From: Cristatella mucedo
Taxonomy: Eukaryota > Bryozoa > Phylactolaemata > Cristatellidae
Reading direction: 5' to 3'
Length of the DNA stretch: 64,000 nucleotides
NCBI GenBank assembly: GCA_009760855.2
Contig: WPIO01000055.1
Location: 1,653,501 to 1,717,500 of the forward strand
The notes under the pieces were generated by a model. The model did not search any database. It had not been told where the DNA came from and saw only the letters and a program-made list of their open reading frames with translations. This document shows positions 34,176 to 45,245 of the stretch, in pieces. The translations under genes were made by a program, and so were the position numbers. How positions within the stretch are numbered: the first letter of the stretch is position 1; the number at the start of each line of letters is the position of its first letter.

Positions 34176-34721
34176 ATGGTTTTGCGCACACCACATTTTG
34201 ATTGGTGTAGCTTCACGGCGCCGACTAATGCAGTCAATAGTGAACGATAAAGCGATAGCAAGTGTCGCCATCAAACCCACAAAGCAGCGAAGTAAAAGGT
34301 ACACTCGATTTCGTTCGCTAAGTCGACAGGCTAAGAAGTGTTTCGAGCTAAGCGTGAGCATCACCGAAAGCTGCAGCTCGCAGCTGCGCGCAAGAGCTGC
34401 AGCTGAGGTCTGCACGACTGCAGCGACTGGGTCGTTATTTGTCGTGCTGCGAGCAACAGTGCATGACTTCGAGTGTCCTGAACAGCAACCGTCGAAGGCG
34501 TGCAATGTGCCCTCAATGCTCAGAGCCTCTGGTTAGCTAGGTAGCTTCCCAGGACCGAGCGTAAAAGCTTTTGCCTCGTCCTTTGCTTAGTCGTAGGAAC
34601 CCGCCAACCCGACGCGTCGGCCCTCATTGTTCGTTGCCTTGGAGCTGATGCACAACACACATCTCCTGCCGTGCATTCTTTCGGAAAGTATGTCAAGTTG
34701 TTAAGCACCGAGTGGTGGTAA

Positions 34722-35120
34722 TTAATTATCGGGATCGTCGGAAGCTGGTTGAGATTGCTGATCGCTGGCATTATGCTGCCTATTTGGTGTGAGCCAGCGA
34801 TGTGCTGCAGTAGCAGTAGAGCAGCAGCGTGGTGTGCTTGAGCTTGTGCTGTGCTTGGTGGCTCTGCTGTCCAGGACGGCTGTCTGCCTCCTCCTCCTCG
34901 TTGTGACAGCTGTGGGAAGAGTTGCTACTGCTGCCAGACGGTTGCTGCCAGGTTGCTGTGGTTTTAAGCCGGGTTCACTCACCATTTCGGCCCAGGGTTC
35001 ACTCACCATTTCGGCCCAGGGTTCTCTCACCATTTCGGCTGAAGGCATGTCTGTGGCACGTGCAGCCACAACTGCTGCCATTACCACAAATATGGCAAGT
35101 CCTCTCGCTTGCACAGGCAT
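34722..35120 (-). CDS. candidate secreted repeat protein inside MARVEL intron 2
   Basis: No family recognised. From ATG 35120-35118 the frame runs 132 codons. Residues 1-22 look like a signal peptide (MPVQARGLAIFVVMAAVVAA, RA|T), followed by an imperfect eight-residue repeat with AEMVREPW, AEMVSEPW and AEMVSEPG. Then a tetrabasic site (TTRRRRQTAV) and a Ser/Thr/Gln-rich tail follow. This layout resembles neuropeptide or other secreted precursors. The frame extends 34 codons upstream to another ATG at 35222, which would bury the signal. Each repeat contains a donor-like GAAATG|GTGAGA/T, so the real exon may end inside the repeat. Chance is possible; no homology supports it. Confidence 0.3.
   Translation of the reverse strand: MPVQARGLAIFVVMAAVVAARATDMPSAEMVREPWAEMVSEPWAEMVSEPGLKPQQPGSNRLAAVATLPTAVTTRRRRQTAVLDSRATKHSTSSSTPRCCSTATAAHRWLTPNRQHNASDQQSQPASDDPDN
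34971..35042. repeat. 24-bp tandem repeat, 3 copies
   Basis: Three in-phase 24-base units (GGGTTCACTCACCATTTCGG plus four bases), the third with three changes. They encode the AEMV(R/S)EPW repeat on the minus strand. Confidence 0.95.
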
Positions 35121-36680
35121 GACTGTGCAAGCCCTGCGTGGTGGTAATCGCTGCTGCTTGCCTGCATGTCGAGTAATGAAGAGCTCCAAAGTGTAGCCGA
35201 GGCCGAGGTCTATACTGGCCAAGGAACCCCGAATAATTGTGAGTCGGGCGTAGAGAAAAAGGAACTACGACGTGCTGTAGTCGTGCACAGTATATACACC
35301 AAGGCTGCATAACACGTAAGCCAAGTTATAGTGCAAGTTTTATAAAGTTTTAGTACTGGAATGAAGCTTCAACCACCGCTACTAGCCATGCCTCGGCTGA
35401 GCTGGTCGTTCGGACGTAAGGCAAACTATGCGTTTTCAAGCATATGACCTGATCGTTCTCCAGAGCTTTCTGTTGACGTTGAAAAAAGCCGAGTCTTCTG
35501 ATTGGAGACGATCCATGTGTGCTCTGGGTCGTCTACCCAAGTCATCATCCCAGAGCTGCTCAGTGGTGGGGGGGTAGGTCCGGAGATTGACAGACCAGGC
35601 CACTCCATTAGCCTAATAAGCTCTTAATCAAACTCGGTGTGTTCTAGTAAACAGCTTAACCGTGTGCTCAGAGACTTGGGCCTCTTAACAAAAATATCTC
35701 CCCGAAGCCTCACTTTGCACGTGTTGCTACAACGTGCTGGAGTAGTTCAAAATAAACGACTTTCAGCCCGATGCCTCTGCTGCCACAGGAGCTTGTAGCT
35801 TGTTGCTGCAGAGGCAAAGAGGTCCCGTGACCTCTTTGCCAGCTCAAAAGTTGGCTTCTGCAGAAGGCAGTTATCGTTTAAGCCTTCATTGGGGTGACGA
35901 CGGACCAAAACATCAGGGAAATCTGTCGCTCCATAAGAATTTGCTCTCCTGTCTTTTTGGTCCTGTGTGCTTGCTGTCTAACCCACTGCAAACGAGCCGC
36001 TTACAGAGACAGAGACAGAGGGACAGAGATAAGGCCGAACGGGGCATGCAGGCTAGGGGCTACTTGGGCCTGGAAGCGGAAAGAGGGAAGTGTCCTTTGT
36101 CTGACCCAACAAGACGGATGTGGGTTCGGGCGTGTCTGACCTCAAGAGGATTGCTGGCCTCACAGCCCAGCGGTTGCTACATATTGCCTTCAATTTTGTC
36201 AACATGCTGGTTGTTGTTGTGCCAAATGGCGATATCACGAGCTTTGGAAATAAGAATAATCGGTGCACTGTAGAGCCTTTTCGCTACCGAACTCGCTTGG
36301 GTACCTCCAAAAACAAGCAGAGCAGTTGTTTTTCCAGTGCTATAACACGGGCAATCTGCGATATTTTAACCAATCCCATTGGTCGATTTGCATTCTCTGA
36401 TTAGTTTTCTTGTGCAAACTGGTTTTATGACAACGCCACATTGAAAAGTTCTATTTTCTTCACGCATTAGCTCTTTATGCTATGGGTCAATGGTTACTGG
36501 TCATCGTAAACAAGGGGTCACTGATATTCATCCACTAGAACGTGCCTTGCATGTTTCGGTGTCGTAAATTGGGGGGGGTCGTAAATTGGGACACTGAACT
36601 AAAGACGTGTTCTCATAAAATTATAGAACTGAACCGGTGGCCTGATTGTGTAAAAAAAAAACGCTGAAATACTCAAAAGG
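35121..36680. other. intron sequence; one perfect inverted repeat
   Basis: Part of MARVEL intron 2. GGCAAAGAGGTC and its exact complement lie at 35813-35824 and 35829-35840 with a 4-base loop. Otherwise nothing recognisable. Confidence 0.5.
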
Positions 36681-36684
36681 ATGT

Positions 36685-36800
36685 GGGGGCTCCAGAAAGA
36701 GGGACGTCCCACGTCGTGGCATCACGGCGGGTAGTTGAACCCGAGACCTCTCAAACCAGAGGCGTGAGTCGCGTGACTCTCCCAATGCGACGGCATCAAT
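36685..36800 (-). mobile_element. tRNA-derived SINE-like sequence
   Basis: Reverse complement runs CCGTCGCATTGGGAGAGTCA, then GGTCTCGGGTTCAACTACCC, with a recognisable B box (GGTTCAACTACC) and acceptor-like GC-rich ends. It does not fold into a convincing tRNA, so a SINE head is more likely. Confidence 0.5.
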
Positions 36801-36955
36801 CGAGTAGTGTCCGATGGCTCAGCAGAACACGCAAAGCTACCGTTTTCTTATTTCTTTCGTTGCTGCATACTTTTGCACTCCAAGGGGACGTTGACTGCAG
36901 TCACTGTGGGCAACTTGGCGGTGTGAAACCCGCCCGGTCGGGTGTTTGCCTGAAT

Positions 36956-37032
36956 CAGCGTCTCACTAGCTAACAGAAGGATTACTACAGAATCATACAG
37001 CGTCTCACTAGCTAACAGAAGGATTACTCCGT
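36956..37032. repeat. 42-bp tandem duplication
   Basis: Two near-identical copies of a unit starting CAGCGTCTCACTAGCTAACA; the second is cut after about 34 bases. Confidence 0.9.
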
Positions 37033-37299
37033 AGCCGAATAAGAGAGAATAAGCAGCATCGGCTTAACCCGACAGAATGGCTTCAAACAGAGTTAGTCAC
37101 ATGACAGCGCCGCCTACTATCCACAGTAAAGTACCTAGTTGAAAGCCTCTCAGCCTTTCGGGTTGACCTGATCGTGAGGCCTCTTCCTAATTTACGCCGC
37201 CGTGGCGTTATGCAGACCGAAACCTTTCGATTAAAGGACGTCGATAGCCGGTAGCAAAAGTGCTCCTTAGCTGATCAATTGACACGCTCCCCTTCAAGC

Positions 37300-37366
37300 A
37301 TGTGCAAAGTGCACCGAAAGAGATTTAATTCCCCTTATGGGGAGTGCTATGATAACGTCTTTAGTA
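37300..37366 (+). mobile_element. LINE-A hairpin fragment, degraded
   Basis: AAAGTGCACCGAAAGAGATT, then TTATGGGGAGTGCTATGATA: a decayed 3' hairpin without clear tail. Confidence 0.55.
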
Positions 37367-37664
37367 TAATTATGAATAGTATGATGAAGTTGAACGTTTT
37401 GATTATCCAAACTCGGCACCCCAAATGTCCAGGAGACGGCCTGAACAGGTTTCTCGTCATTGATCGAGGCCAATTTGTGGTTAGTGCAAAGCTCTGGTCG
37501 CTGAGAATGTGAGCTGATGCTGCCGAGTCCGTGACTGCTGCTGCCGAGTGCTGCTGCAGCTTTTTCTTGTCGATCTGCCGACGATCGTTCTCGAAGCATG
37601 CTCTCCGTCTGGTGTGGCACAGCCTATGGTGTTAAGCCGGGTGAAAAAGAATTCGACATCAGGG

Positions 37665-38640
37665 GTGTAATAATAGTAATAATGCACTCGATAAAGCGCC
37701 CTCGGAGAACTAAATCTCTTTCTAGGCGCTTTACATTTGCTACAAAGGGAAATGCAATTGAATGGTGAGTAAAATCATGCTTGATAAACAAGCACAATGA
37801 ATAACATGGTTCGGGGTGACATGCACAGGGTCAGCATGCAAATGTGGTTAGTGGCAGCATGCACAGTGTCAGCACGCATAAGCACATCAAGGACGAATCA
37901 CAGAGACCCACTAAATGCTGTCCTAAATAGGTGTGTTTTTAAATTCTTTTTAAATGTGGTCAGGTCAGGGGATGTTCTTACGCAAGTCGGGAGGGAGTTC
38001 CAGGCTTTGGGAGCATACGAACTAAATGCACGGTCTCCAAAGGATTTGAGGTTTGTACGAGGTATTGGTAGACTGTTGGATTCCGAAAAGCGGGTGGTAC
38101 AATGCTTGGCCTGGTGGTGGGAGTAGATCTGAGAGATAGGCTGGAGCCAAAAAATGGTGACCTAAAAGTAAGCGACAAAACCTTGAAGTCAATCCGTTGC
38201 TTGACTGGTAGCCAGTGCAGGTCGGCGAGAAGTGGTGTGATGTGGCAACTGCTACGCTCACGACAGACAAGCCTAGCTGCGGAGTTTTGCACCAGCTGCA
38301 ATCGCCTGATCGCACATGCTGGTAGGCCAGTAAGCAGTGAGTTGCAGAAGTCGAGACGGGATGTCACGAATGCATGGACCAACTTGGACGTGGTATCCTT
38401 ATCTAAACAAGCCCGAATTTTAGCAGTTATGTAGCTGAAAGTAGGCAGATTTGACTGTGGAGCTGATGTGGTCGTCTGACGAGAGGTCACTTTGGACCAT
38501 GGCACCTCGATTTCGAGCAGATTCAACTGGAGATATACTGGCAGAGCCAATTTTTTGAGCGTCGGCCTTTCCAATTTCTGAATCACATGGGTTTGCCCAT
38601 TTCTGTGTAGCAAGGGAGTCACTGGCAGGCTGCTCCGGAG
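37665..38640 (-). mobile_element. LINE-A copy in MARVEL intron 2
   Basis: ATT tail and hairpin at 37665-37740. Upstream in LINE sense come APKPGTPSRL-type remnants, [34 protein letters not shown] and ITAKIRACLDKDTTSKLVHA. One deletion near 38150 shifts the frame. It is antisense to the MARVEL gene. Confidence 0.93.
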
Positions 38641-39665
38641 AAAGCCCATTCTCACGATGAATGGCTGGTTTGGGGCAAAGTTCAACCTCCGAAGAGTTAT
38701 ATATTCCCGTGAAAGAACCTCATACAAGGGTTCGGCCCCCTTTCCCTCCTACAAAAAAGATACAGCCCCCATAATAAACAACGAATACGGCGTAGGCTAT
38801 TTGTAGATTGAGCGCACTAGCGCCTATGACCACAGTGCCCATAGCAGCTAATTCGGCACCTGTTCGGTCGACGTTTGGCACAGAGCTAGCTCACTTCCCT
38901 CGCGTCCCGCTGTGGACACTATGCACGTAGACGAAAGTGCTATATGAACGAACGAAGGCGAATTGGCTGTAATAAAATCCAGACTACCCCATTGCTCTAA
39001 GTTAACTGAAATAACTAGTAACGGCAGAGAATGGTCCCAATTAGCCCACAGAGCGAAGTTCTCTAATGATATTCAGACAATGCTTTTGGTGTTTCATTGC
39101 TTGATGGGTCACCCTCTATTTTCCACTGTCAGGTCAATCAGTAAGCTATGTACGTCAAGCCCCCCTCCCCAAAACGATCGTGGCCAATGATTTATTTGAC
39201 TGGATTGTTCAGCCTTAGCTTTACCTGATTAAGCAGACATGGATCCGTGGTCTCACTGCAAGCACTTGTTACTTATGGTGACGGCACCTGCTTTTGAACA
39301 AACCTTTTTGAGCTTTTTAACCTAAAAGTTACCTAAATGCTGGCTCGGCTTGCACACGGACCTGCTGGATACACTGCCACCTACTCTTGTTCTCCATTTA
39401 AAGGCCTCAGCATAAAATTGCTTCCCATCGGTAGGCAAGGCAACCCACGATGAAGCCCGCTGCGCCCGCTCGCACAGCGTTTGTTTGGCTCGTGTAGAGT
39501 GGCCGCTAAATGTACTGGTGTCCATCGGCTCACTTGATCGAGTCGACTTTGCTTTTTATGTTAGTGTGTTCAGGTGCTGTTGACTTGCCATGCAATTGGG
39601 TACTAGCCGCTGCCGCTCATTCTTGCCGGCGGTTGATTCTACTGTTGATTCTCGTGCTTTTGCAG
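38641..39665. other. intron sequence, nothing recognised
   Basis: Rest of MARVEL intron 2; no motif-bearing frame. Confidence 0.45.
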
Positions 39666-39761
39666 ATGGTACTGTTTCACCTGCTGATGTCACTGGTGTT
39701 CTTGGCAGCTGCCATCTGCTCTGCGATGATGATTGAAGTGTTGGCTTTCCTCGTGGCCATG
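39666..39761 (+). CDS. MARVEL-domain membrane protein, coding exon 3
   Basis: Residues 88-119. After CTCGTGCTTTTGCAG it reads MVLFHLLMSLVFLAAAICSA, then MMIEVLAFLVAM and GTAAGT. It supplies TM3 (about 88-110) and the start of TM4 (from about 113). Both borders are phase 0, consistent with exons 2 and 4. The distance from exon 2 (5.9 kb) is large for this gene but is explained by repeats and possibly by the antisense ORF. Confidence 0.9.
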
Positions 39762-39924
39762 GTAAGTGCGAGCGCTGGACTCCAGGCCGCTGGGACTCAC
39801 ACGTGTAGACCGGATGGCGCTGACGGTTGACCGCTGAGCTAAGCGCCGACCTAGTTTCGAGCAGGCAGGTTTTTCGGGCCGCCACGGACCGAGCTTTGCT
39901 GCCTCTCTCGCAAAGCCGGTCTTT

Positions 39925-40055
39925 GCTGTTGCGCCTCCGTCCGTAATTCCACAAAGCCACGAAGAATGCTTGGGCGCTGCTGCGCATGAGAGCTTTATAC
40001 AGCGCACTCACAGCGGCCCCTGGCGCGCATTCGGCAGCCAGCAGACCTCTTCCCG
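39925..40055 (-). mobile_element. LINE-B 3' fragment
   Basis: CTCCGTCCGTAATTCCACAA, GAGCTTTATACAGCGCACTC, ATTCGGCAGCCAGCAGACCT match the LINE-B terminus. It lies in the last MARVEL intron. Confidence 0.75.
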
Positions 40056-40242
40056 AACGGCCGCTGTTGCCTCTAGTGCTGCCGTGACCGGCGGGCGCGC
40101 CGTGTTCCCCTGTCTTAGTTGCCACTGGCAACCGTTGGCTGGCTGTTATGCCTCTCGTTTGCGGCCATGCTGGCTTGCTGCAGCTGCCTTCGACGCCGCC
40201 GGCGCAGCCACCTGAAGCGATGCTCGATCTGATCTTTTTCAG

Positions 40243-40344
40243 ATACTCGCTTTCATCGTGTCGGTGCTCTTCATTGCCGACACGGTGTTCAGCTTCCTGT
40301 GGTGGCGAGGAGGCGAAGAGCTACCTTCGTGGCCTTGCTGCTGA
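40243..40344 (+). CDS. MARVEL-domain membrane protein, last coding exon
   Basis: Residues 120-152 and stop. After GATCTTTTTCAG it reads ILAFIVSVLFIADTVFSFLW, then WRGGEELPSWPCC, TGA. It completes TM4 (to about 139) and gives a short cytosolic tail ending in two Cys, possible palmitoylation sites (inference). Total length of 152 residues is normal for small MARVEL proteins. AATAAA at 41194-41199 is a possible poly(A) signal; if used, the 3' UTR ends just short of the stop codon of the convergent ankyrin gene. Confidence 0.9.
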   Translation: MLAFIVSVLFIADTVFSFLWWRGGEELPSWPCC

Positions 40345-40709
40345 GCGCCTGCAGCTGTAGGGAAAGAGACGGACCAGCTGCAGCTGCCTCAGCTGCTGCT
40401 GCTGCTGGCAGGGATCCAAATTTGTACTAGCGCCGAGTGTTCGGCTGCTGCGCTCGTATCTGCTTTTTATCTAGCCGTTCTGCATACGTCATCCTTTTGG
40501 AGTGAACGAATCGCTGAGGCGGCGACGCTGCCTCGGGTCCGAGGCAGCGCCTGTGACGCCGGGGATGTTGCCTGCGTGCCCGCTGTCCGGCCTTAAGGGC
40601 AGCGGACACGTTGGTCCGGCGCAGGCTCTCGGATTAGACTGCTAGAGCAGGGTTTACCTGCGGGTTATGGGGGCGCGCCTTCCTCTCTGCATGTATGTAG
40701 CATGTACTC

Positions 40710-40712
<3 letters not shown>

Positions 40713-40740
<28 letters not shown>

Positions 40741-40741
40741 C
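40713..40741. repeat. (CT)n microsatellite
   Basis: About 29 bases of CT repeat, downstream of the MARVEL stop codon. Confidence 0.85.
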
Positions 40742-41222
40742 TGGCTCTTAGACTCTGCTGGATGCAGTTTCTGCCCAAAAAAGGCATGGCATACCTGGCT
40801 GGCTGGCTCGCGTCCTCTTGAACACATGCATACAACGCTGCCGACTGCTGCCGTAGCACATTGGGCCACTGTTGCAGCGACCGTACCGTGGGGATTATGC
40901 ATTGCGCCAGCCCTCGACTGCTGCTGCCACGTCACTCGGTCAAGCCACTGCGACGATGCATTTTCTACGCGTGCCTCATCAGCTGTTCAGTGTGCCTGTA
41001 CATGCGAATATGCATTTTGTATACGCCTCCTCGGCTTTGTCGTATTATTAATAGAGGCTGCTTCAGCCAAACTGAATTGCGTGCGTTCGCGTGCGCGCAC
41101 AGAGGCACTGACGAATCCTACCCATCGCGTCTCCTCTGCTGCTGCTGCTTCTGTGCTCTCCTTGCATCCCGGCAGAGAGCGCACGCTGTGATTAATAAAT
41201 CTGCCGTGTCGCCCGCCGGCTG

Positions 41223-41728
41223 TCAATTGCGCTCGCCGCGACGCGACCCGGTCGCGGCTTGGCCGTCATCGGCCTCGCGACCGTCATTCGACGAAGCGCC
41301 GGTGGCCAGCAGCTGCTGCTGCGGACCTGATGTTGAGGGAGGCAGCAGCAGCAGCTGCTGCACGGCGGGATGCCGGTCCGCCATGCTGTACGAGCTTCGA
41401 CCCGAGCAGTCCAGAGCGTTCGCGTCGGCGCCGCTGCTCACGAGGTGTGCCACGAGCTCGGCGCATCCGCGTTCAGCAGCGTAGTGCAGCGGCGTGCGGC
41501 CGGTCGCGTCGCGGGCGTGCACAGTGTCGGCGCCTCCGGCGCGCGTAAGCAGGGCCGCCGTGGTTGCAGCTTCCCTGCCGTGAGCTGGGGCGGCCGCCGT
41601 CGCCACGTGGTGCAGGGGCGTCCGGTGGAACGAGTCTCGAACCATGACGTCGGCGCCGAGCGCGAGCAGCGCTCCCGTGCAGGCTGCGTCCAACTTCTTG
41701 GCGGCATGGTGTAGCAGTGTGCTCTGAC
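41223..41728 (-). CDS. ankyrin-repeat protein, last exon
   Basis: On the minus strand, after GCTTCTAGGCCCAG, the exon reads GQSTLLHHAAKKLDAACTGA (ANK helix pair), then a second repeat around DSFHRTPLHHVATAAAPAHG, and a third DATGRTPLHYAAERGCAELV followed by AHLVSSGADANALDCSGRSS. It ends in a Gln/Ser-rich tail and a TGA at 41225-41223. RTPLHxAAxxG and SSGADANALD are textbook ankyrin-repeat elements, used for protein binding. It probably belongs to the same gene as 47374-47721, same strand and domain type, but exons between are missing or hidden among LINEs. An acceptor six bases upstream (TTCTAG) is an alternative. Confidence 0.85.
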
Positions 41729-42154
41729 CTGGGCCTAGAAGCAAAGCCGATCTCGCATGAGGGCTGCGGGGCCTGTCTAGTGCACGAGCGAGCTGCTTTG
41801 GGCGGCGACGCACCCACCGGCAGGCGACCAGCCAGGAGTATGACCAGTGGCTGTGTAGCTGCGCTGCCTTGCATATATATAAATATATATATATAAATGA
41901 ATTATATAACCTCGACTGCACTAGCTTTGACGATACAGGCTGCAACCAGTGCAGTAGGCCCGCGGGCAGGAAGGCAGGCTGATTCTTTTTCGAGCAGAAA
42001 GGACCCATTCGGTAGATAGTAAATCTCTTTGATTAGGTAGCATTGGAGAGCAGGCCTCTCGGGATTGGCCGATGGGTCGTAGCCGGTTCCCCCCAACCGT
42101 TCAGGGGGCAGGTCAGACGTGAGTTCATCTAGCCGGGTCTACTTGCATGCCTAT

Positions 42155-42620
42155 GTGATTATGATAAAGACATTCGTATAGCGCCCTCAGACTACCAAAT
42201 CACTAGGCACTTGAAAAATGCTTTAAGGGAAGCAAGTCAATGTGGTTAGTGGTAATATGTGTAGCGCCAGCACCCGTAAGCACTTTAAAAAGGACAAATC
42301 GCAAGGACCGAGCAAATGCTGTGAGGAACAGGATCGTTGTAGCTTCATTTTAAATGCCGACAAGACAGGGAATGTCACGACGTCAGTCAGGGAGTGGATT
42401 CCAGGCTTTAGGAGCATACGAGCTCAAGGCACGGTCTCCAAACGGTGTAAGGTTGGTTAGAGGTACAGCTAAATGACAGAAGATCATGAGTCAGAGGAGT
42501 ACATGGTACGATGGCTGGCCATCGTATCTCATCGCCATCGATCTCAGCCTGATTGAGAAGTAGTTCTAGAGCAAGAGAATGAAGGGGCCTAAAAAAAAGA
42601 CCAACTTCGATGCACACTTT
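42155..42620 (-). mobile_element. LINE-A-related copy, diverged
   Basis: GTATAGCGCCCTCAGACTAC, AGTGGATTCCAGGCTTTAGG, AGCATACGAGCTCAAGGCAC: clear but distant match to the LINE-A 3' half. Confidence 0.75.
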
Positions 42621-43240
42621 GGGGCTCGTTTTTGTTTCACACGTCGACAATTTGCGAATTACTTCCCTTCGTTTGGTACAGCAGCTTACCTAGCAGGCAG
42701 CACAGACTAGCCAGTGGCAGCTCCCACTTACCGTACAGCCTGTGCGAATGCACAGCTAGACAGCTTTTCGTAAACGAAGAGTGCGCATATGAAGAGCCCG
42801 CTGGTGCGTGGATCGAGTGATACTATCCTAACCTAATGTTAAAGTACACGTGACGCCTCAGGCCTCAATCCTCCTCCTCCAGCTCTCCCCCTCCAGTCTG
42901 CTCTCACACGTGCTGCCGAGTCTTCAGTCAGCTAGTCATCTGGCTACCACTTGCATACACTAAATTGAAATTTCAGCATGATCGAGCCTTCCCTTCAGCT
43001 CATACGCACCGCAAGTCTGAAATCAACTCATATCTGGCTACGGTAACTATGTGCAATAACCCGTGCTTCAGCCAAATCTCAGCTTTACGCGTCACTTGCT
43101 GCTCCAGTCAGCTTTCCCATCGCCTCAGAGAGCCGGTCTTTTTAGTTCCGGCATGGTTTTGTTGCATGCGCTCCTGTGCATAATGCAGTGCACGTTACAA
43201 GCCACAGGTCTGACTAACTAGGGGCCATGAGTGTTCATGT
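42621..43240. other. nothing recognised
   Basis: Searched for missing ankyrin exons on the minus strand; none found. Confidence 0.4.
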
Positions 43241-43244
43241 TTGC

Positions 43245-43410
43245 TTAATCACGCCAGCCAAACCATAACACTTAGTTTCTTTTGCATGCTTGATACCGTT
43301 TATGATAATAACCTTTAGGCACTAATTCTCTTGCAGCAAATTGTAAAGCACCAGAATAGAGATAAAGTTCTCTCAGGGCACCAAACAAAAGACTTATTAT
43401 TCTCATTATC
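43245..43410 (+). mobile_element. LINE-A 3' end, diverged
   Basis: CTTGCAGCAAATTGTAAAGC, AGAGATAAAGTTCTCTCAGG, decayed ATT tail. Confidence 0.7.
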
Positions 43411-43639
43411 AGTACCTCGTTCCTTTAAAGCAGCCTGACCTGAGTCAGTCGGGTGTGCAAGTGGCCCTTAAGGCAGACCCAAGTTTCGACCTCTTAATTG
43501 TCGTCATACAAAGGTCTTTGCCCAGGAAGTGAGGTGTTTACTTTTCTCGATCCATTCGGTGGGTTTGAGTGCTGCAGTGGGCGATCCAATATTGCCCCCT
43601 GCAAGCTGTGGTGACAGCCGTTACGACTCATATGCCGCT

Positions 43640-45190
43640 AATAATAATAGTAATAATAATACATTTGATAAAGCACTCTCAGAGAACTCAATCTCTTCCT
43701 AGGTGCTTTACAGTTGCTGCAAAGGAAGCACGATCAAGTGGTTATTGTAGCATACTCAATAAACAGCAAGAACAACATGGTTAGGTCTGACATGCACAGG
43801 GTCAGCATGCAAGTATGGTTAGTGGCAGCATTCACAGTGTCAGCACGCATAAGCGCAAAAAGGTCGAATCACAGGGACCCATTAAATGCTGTGATAAATA
43901 GATGCATTTTTAGGTTCTTTTTAAATGTGGTCAAGTCAGGGGATTTCTCGACGCAAGTCGGGAGTGAGTTCAAGGCTTTGGGAGCATACGAACTAAATGC
44001 ACGGTCTCCGAAGAATTTGATGTTTGTACGAGGTATGGGTAAACAGCTTGATTTCGAAAAGCAGGTGGTACGATGCTGAGTCTGGTGGGGGAGTTGATCT
44101 GATAGGTAGGCTAGAGCCAAAGAATGATGGGACCTGAAAGTGAGTGGCAAAACCTTGAAGTCAATGCGTTGCTTGATTGGGAGCCAGTGCAGGTCGGCGA
44201 GAAGTGGTGTGATGTGACAACTGCCACGCTAACGACAGACAAGCCTAGCTGCAGAGTTTTGCACCAGCTGTAAGCGCCTGATTGCACAGGCCGGTAGGCT
44301 TGCAAGCAGTGAGTTACAGAAGTCAAGACGGGATGTCACAAATGCATGGACCAACTTAGATGTGGTCTCCCTGTATCCCAAATTTTAGCAATGTTATGTA
44401 GCTGAAAGTAGGCAGACATGACTGTGAAGTTGATGTGGTCGTCTAACTAGAGGTCACTTTGGAACATCACACCTAGATTTTGTGCAAATTCAACAGGAGA
44501 TATGCTGGCAGAGCCGATTTTGAGCATCAGCCTTTCCAATTTCTGAATCACCCACTTGGTTTGCCCATAACTGGTAAGTAGGTTTTATCATCATTCAATT
44601 TAAGAAAATTTGCTACCATCCATGTGCGATGTCGTCAATACATGCAGCAAGGGAGTTGAGAGAATTCGACGCGCTGGAGGGCTGAGAGGGATCAAAGCAA
44701 AGGTACAACTGAGTTCATCTGCTTAGAAGTGAAAGCCTAGATTGTGCCTGTGTACCTAATGATCTACTAAGACATGTATCAAGAAAAGCAACAAGTACAA
44801 TTTTCATGGTTATGACTGAGTTCATCTGCTTAGAAGTGAAAGCCTAGACGGTGCTTGGAAATCCCATGGGCAAGAAGGAGAGTATAAATCGTGGACAGAA
44901 CAGGACCAAGCATGGAGCCTTGAGGCACGCCATACTTCAGAGGTCACTTGGACGATCTTTGTCCATTCACATCAATACTCTGGAGTCTCCCACTGAGATA
45001 GGACCTGAACCATTACAGACCAATGCCAGTGGTGCCCAGGCGAGATGAGAGGCGCTCAAGAAGGACTTGGTGATCGATAGTATCGAAAGCTGCCGAACGA
45101 TCGAGCAAAACAAGCAGAAGGTACTCTGCCCATGTCATCATTCCTAAGTAGGTCGTTGTACATCCGAAGCGAATGCTGACTGTGTGGCGG
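43640..45190 (-). mobile_element. LINE-A copy, long, RT palm to 3' end
   Basis: Tail and hairpin at 43640-43710. In LINE sense (leftward) the copy starts near 45190 with RT motif-A remnants mirroring the + copy at 53.7 kb (Asp-containing block before FDTIDH), then the YADD region about 44.7-44.8 kb, and the RT C-terminus 44326-43869 ([11 protein letters not shown] in another frame, APKALNSLP, FKKNLKMHLF). Frames are broken. It lies inside the presumed ankyrin-gene intron, same strand. Confidence 0.9.
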
Positions 45191-45199
45191 GATTAGCGC

Positions 45200-45245
45200 T
45201 AAAACCAGGCTATACAAATGAGGCTGTCAAATCAGTTAACTAAAA
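45200..45245 (+). mobile_element. SINE-A tail fragment
   Basis: GCTATACAAATGAGGCTGTC, then AAATCAGTTAACT matches the end of SINE-A copies (46.8, 50.7 kb). Confidence 0.6.

Noticed and set aside
36685-36800. True tRNA gene
   Set aside because: B box is good, but arms do not pair well and no clean anticodon loop or seven-base acceptor stem was found; a SINE head fits better.
39556-40131. 191-codon minus frame over MARVEL exon 3
   Set aside because: It is the shadow of the + strand exon 3 and of a LINE-B fragment.
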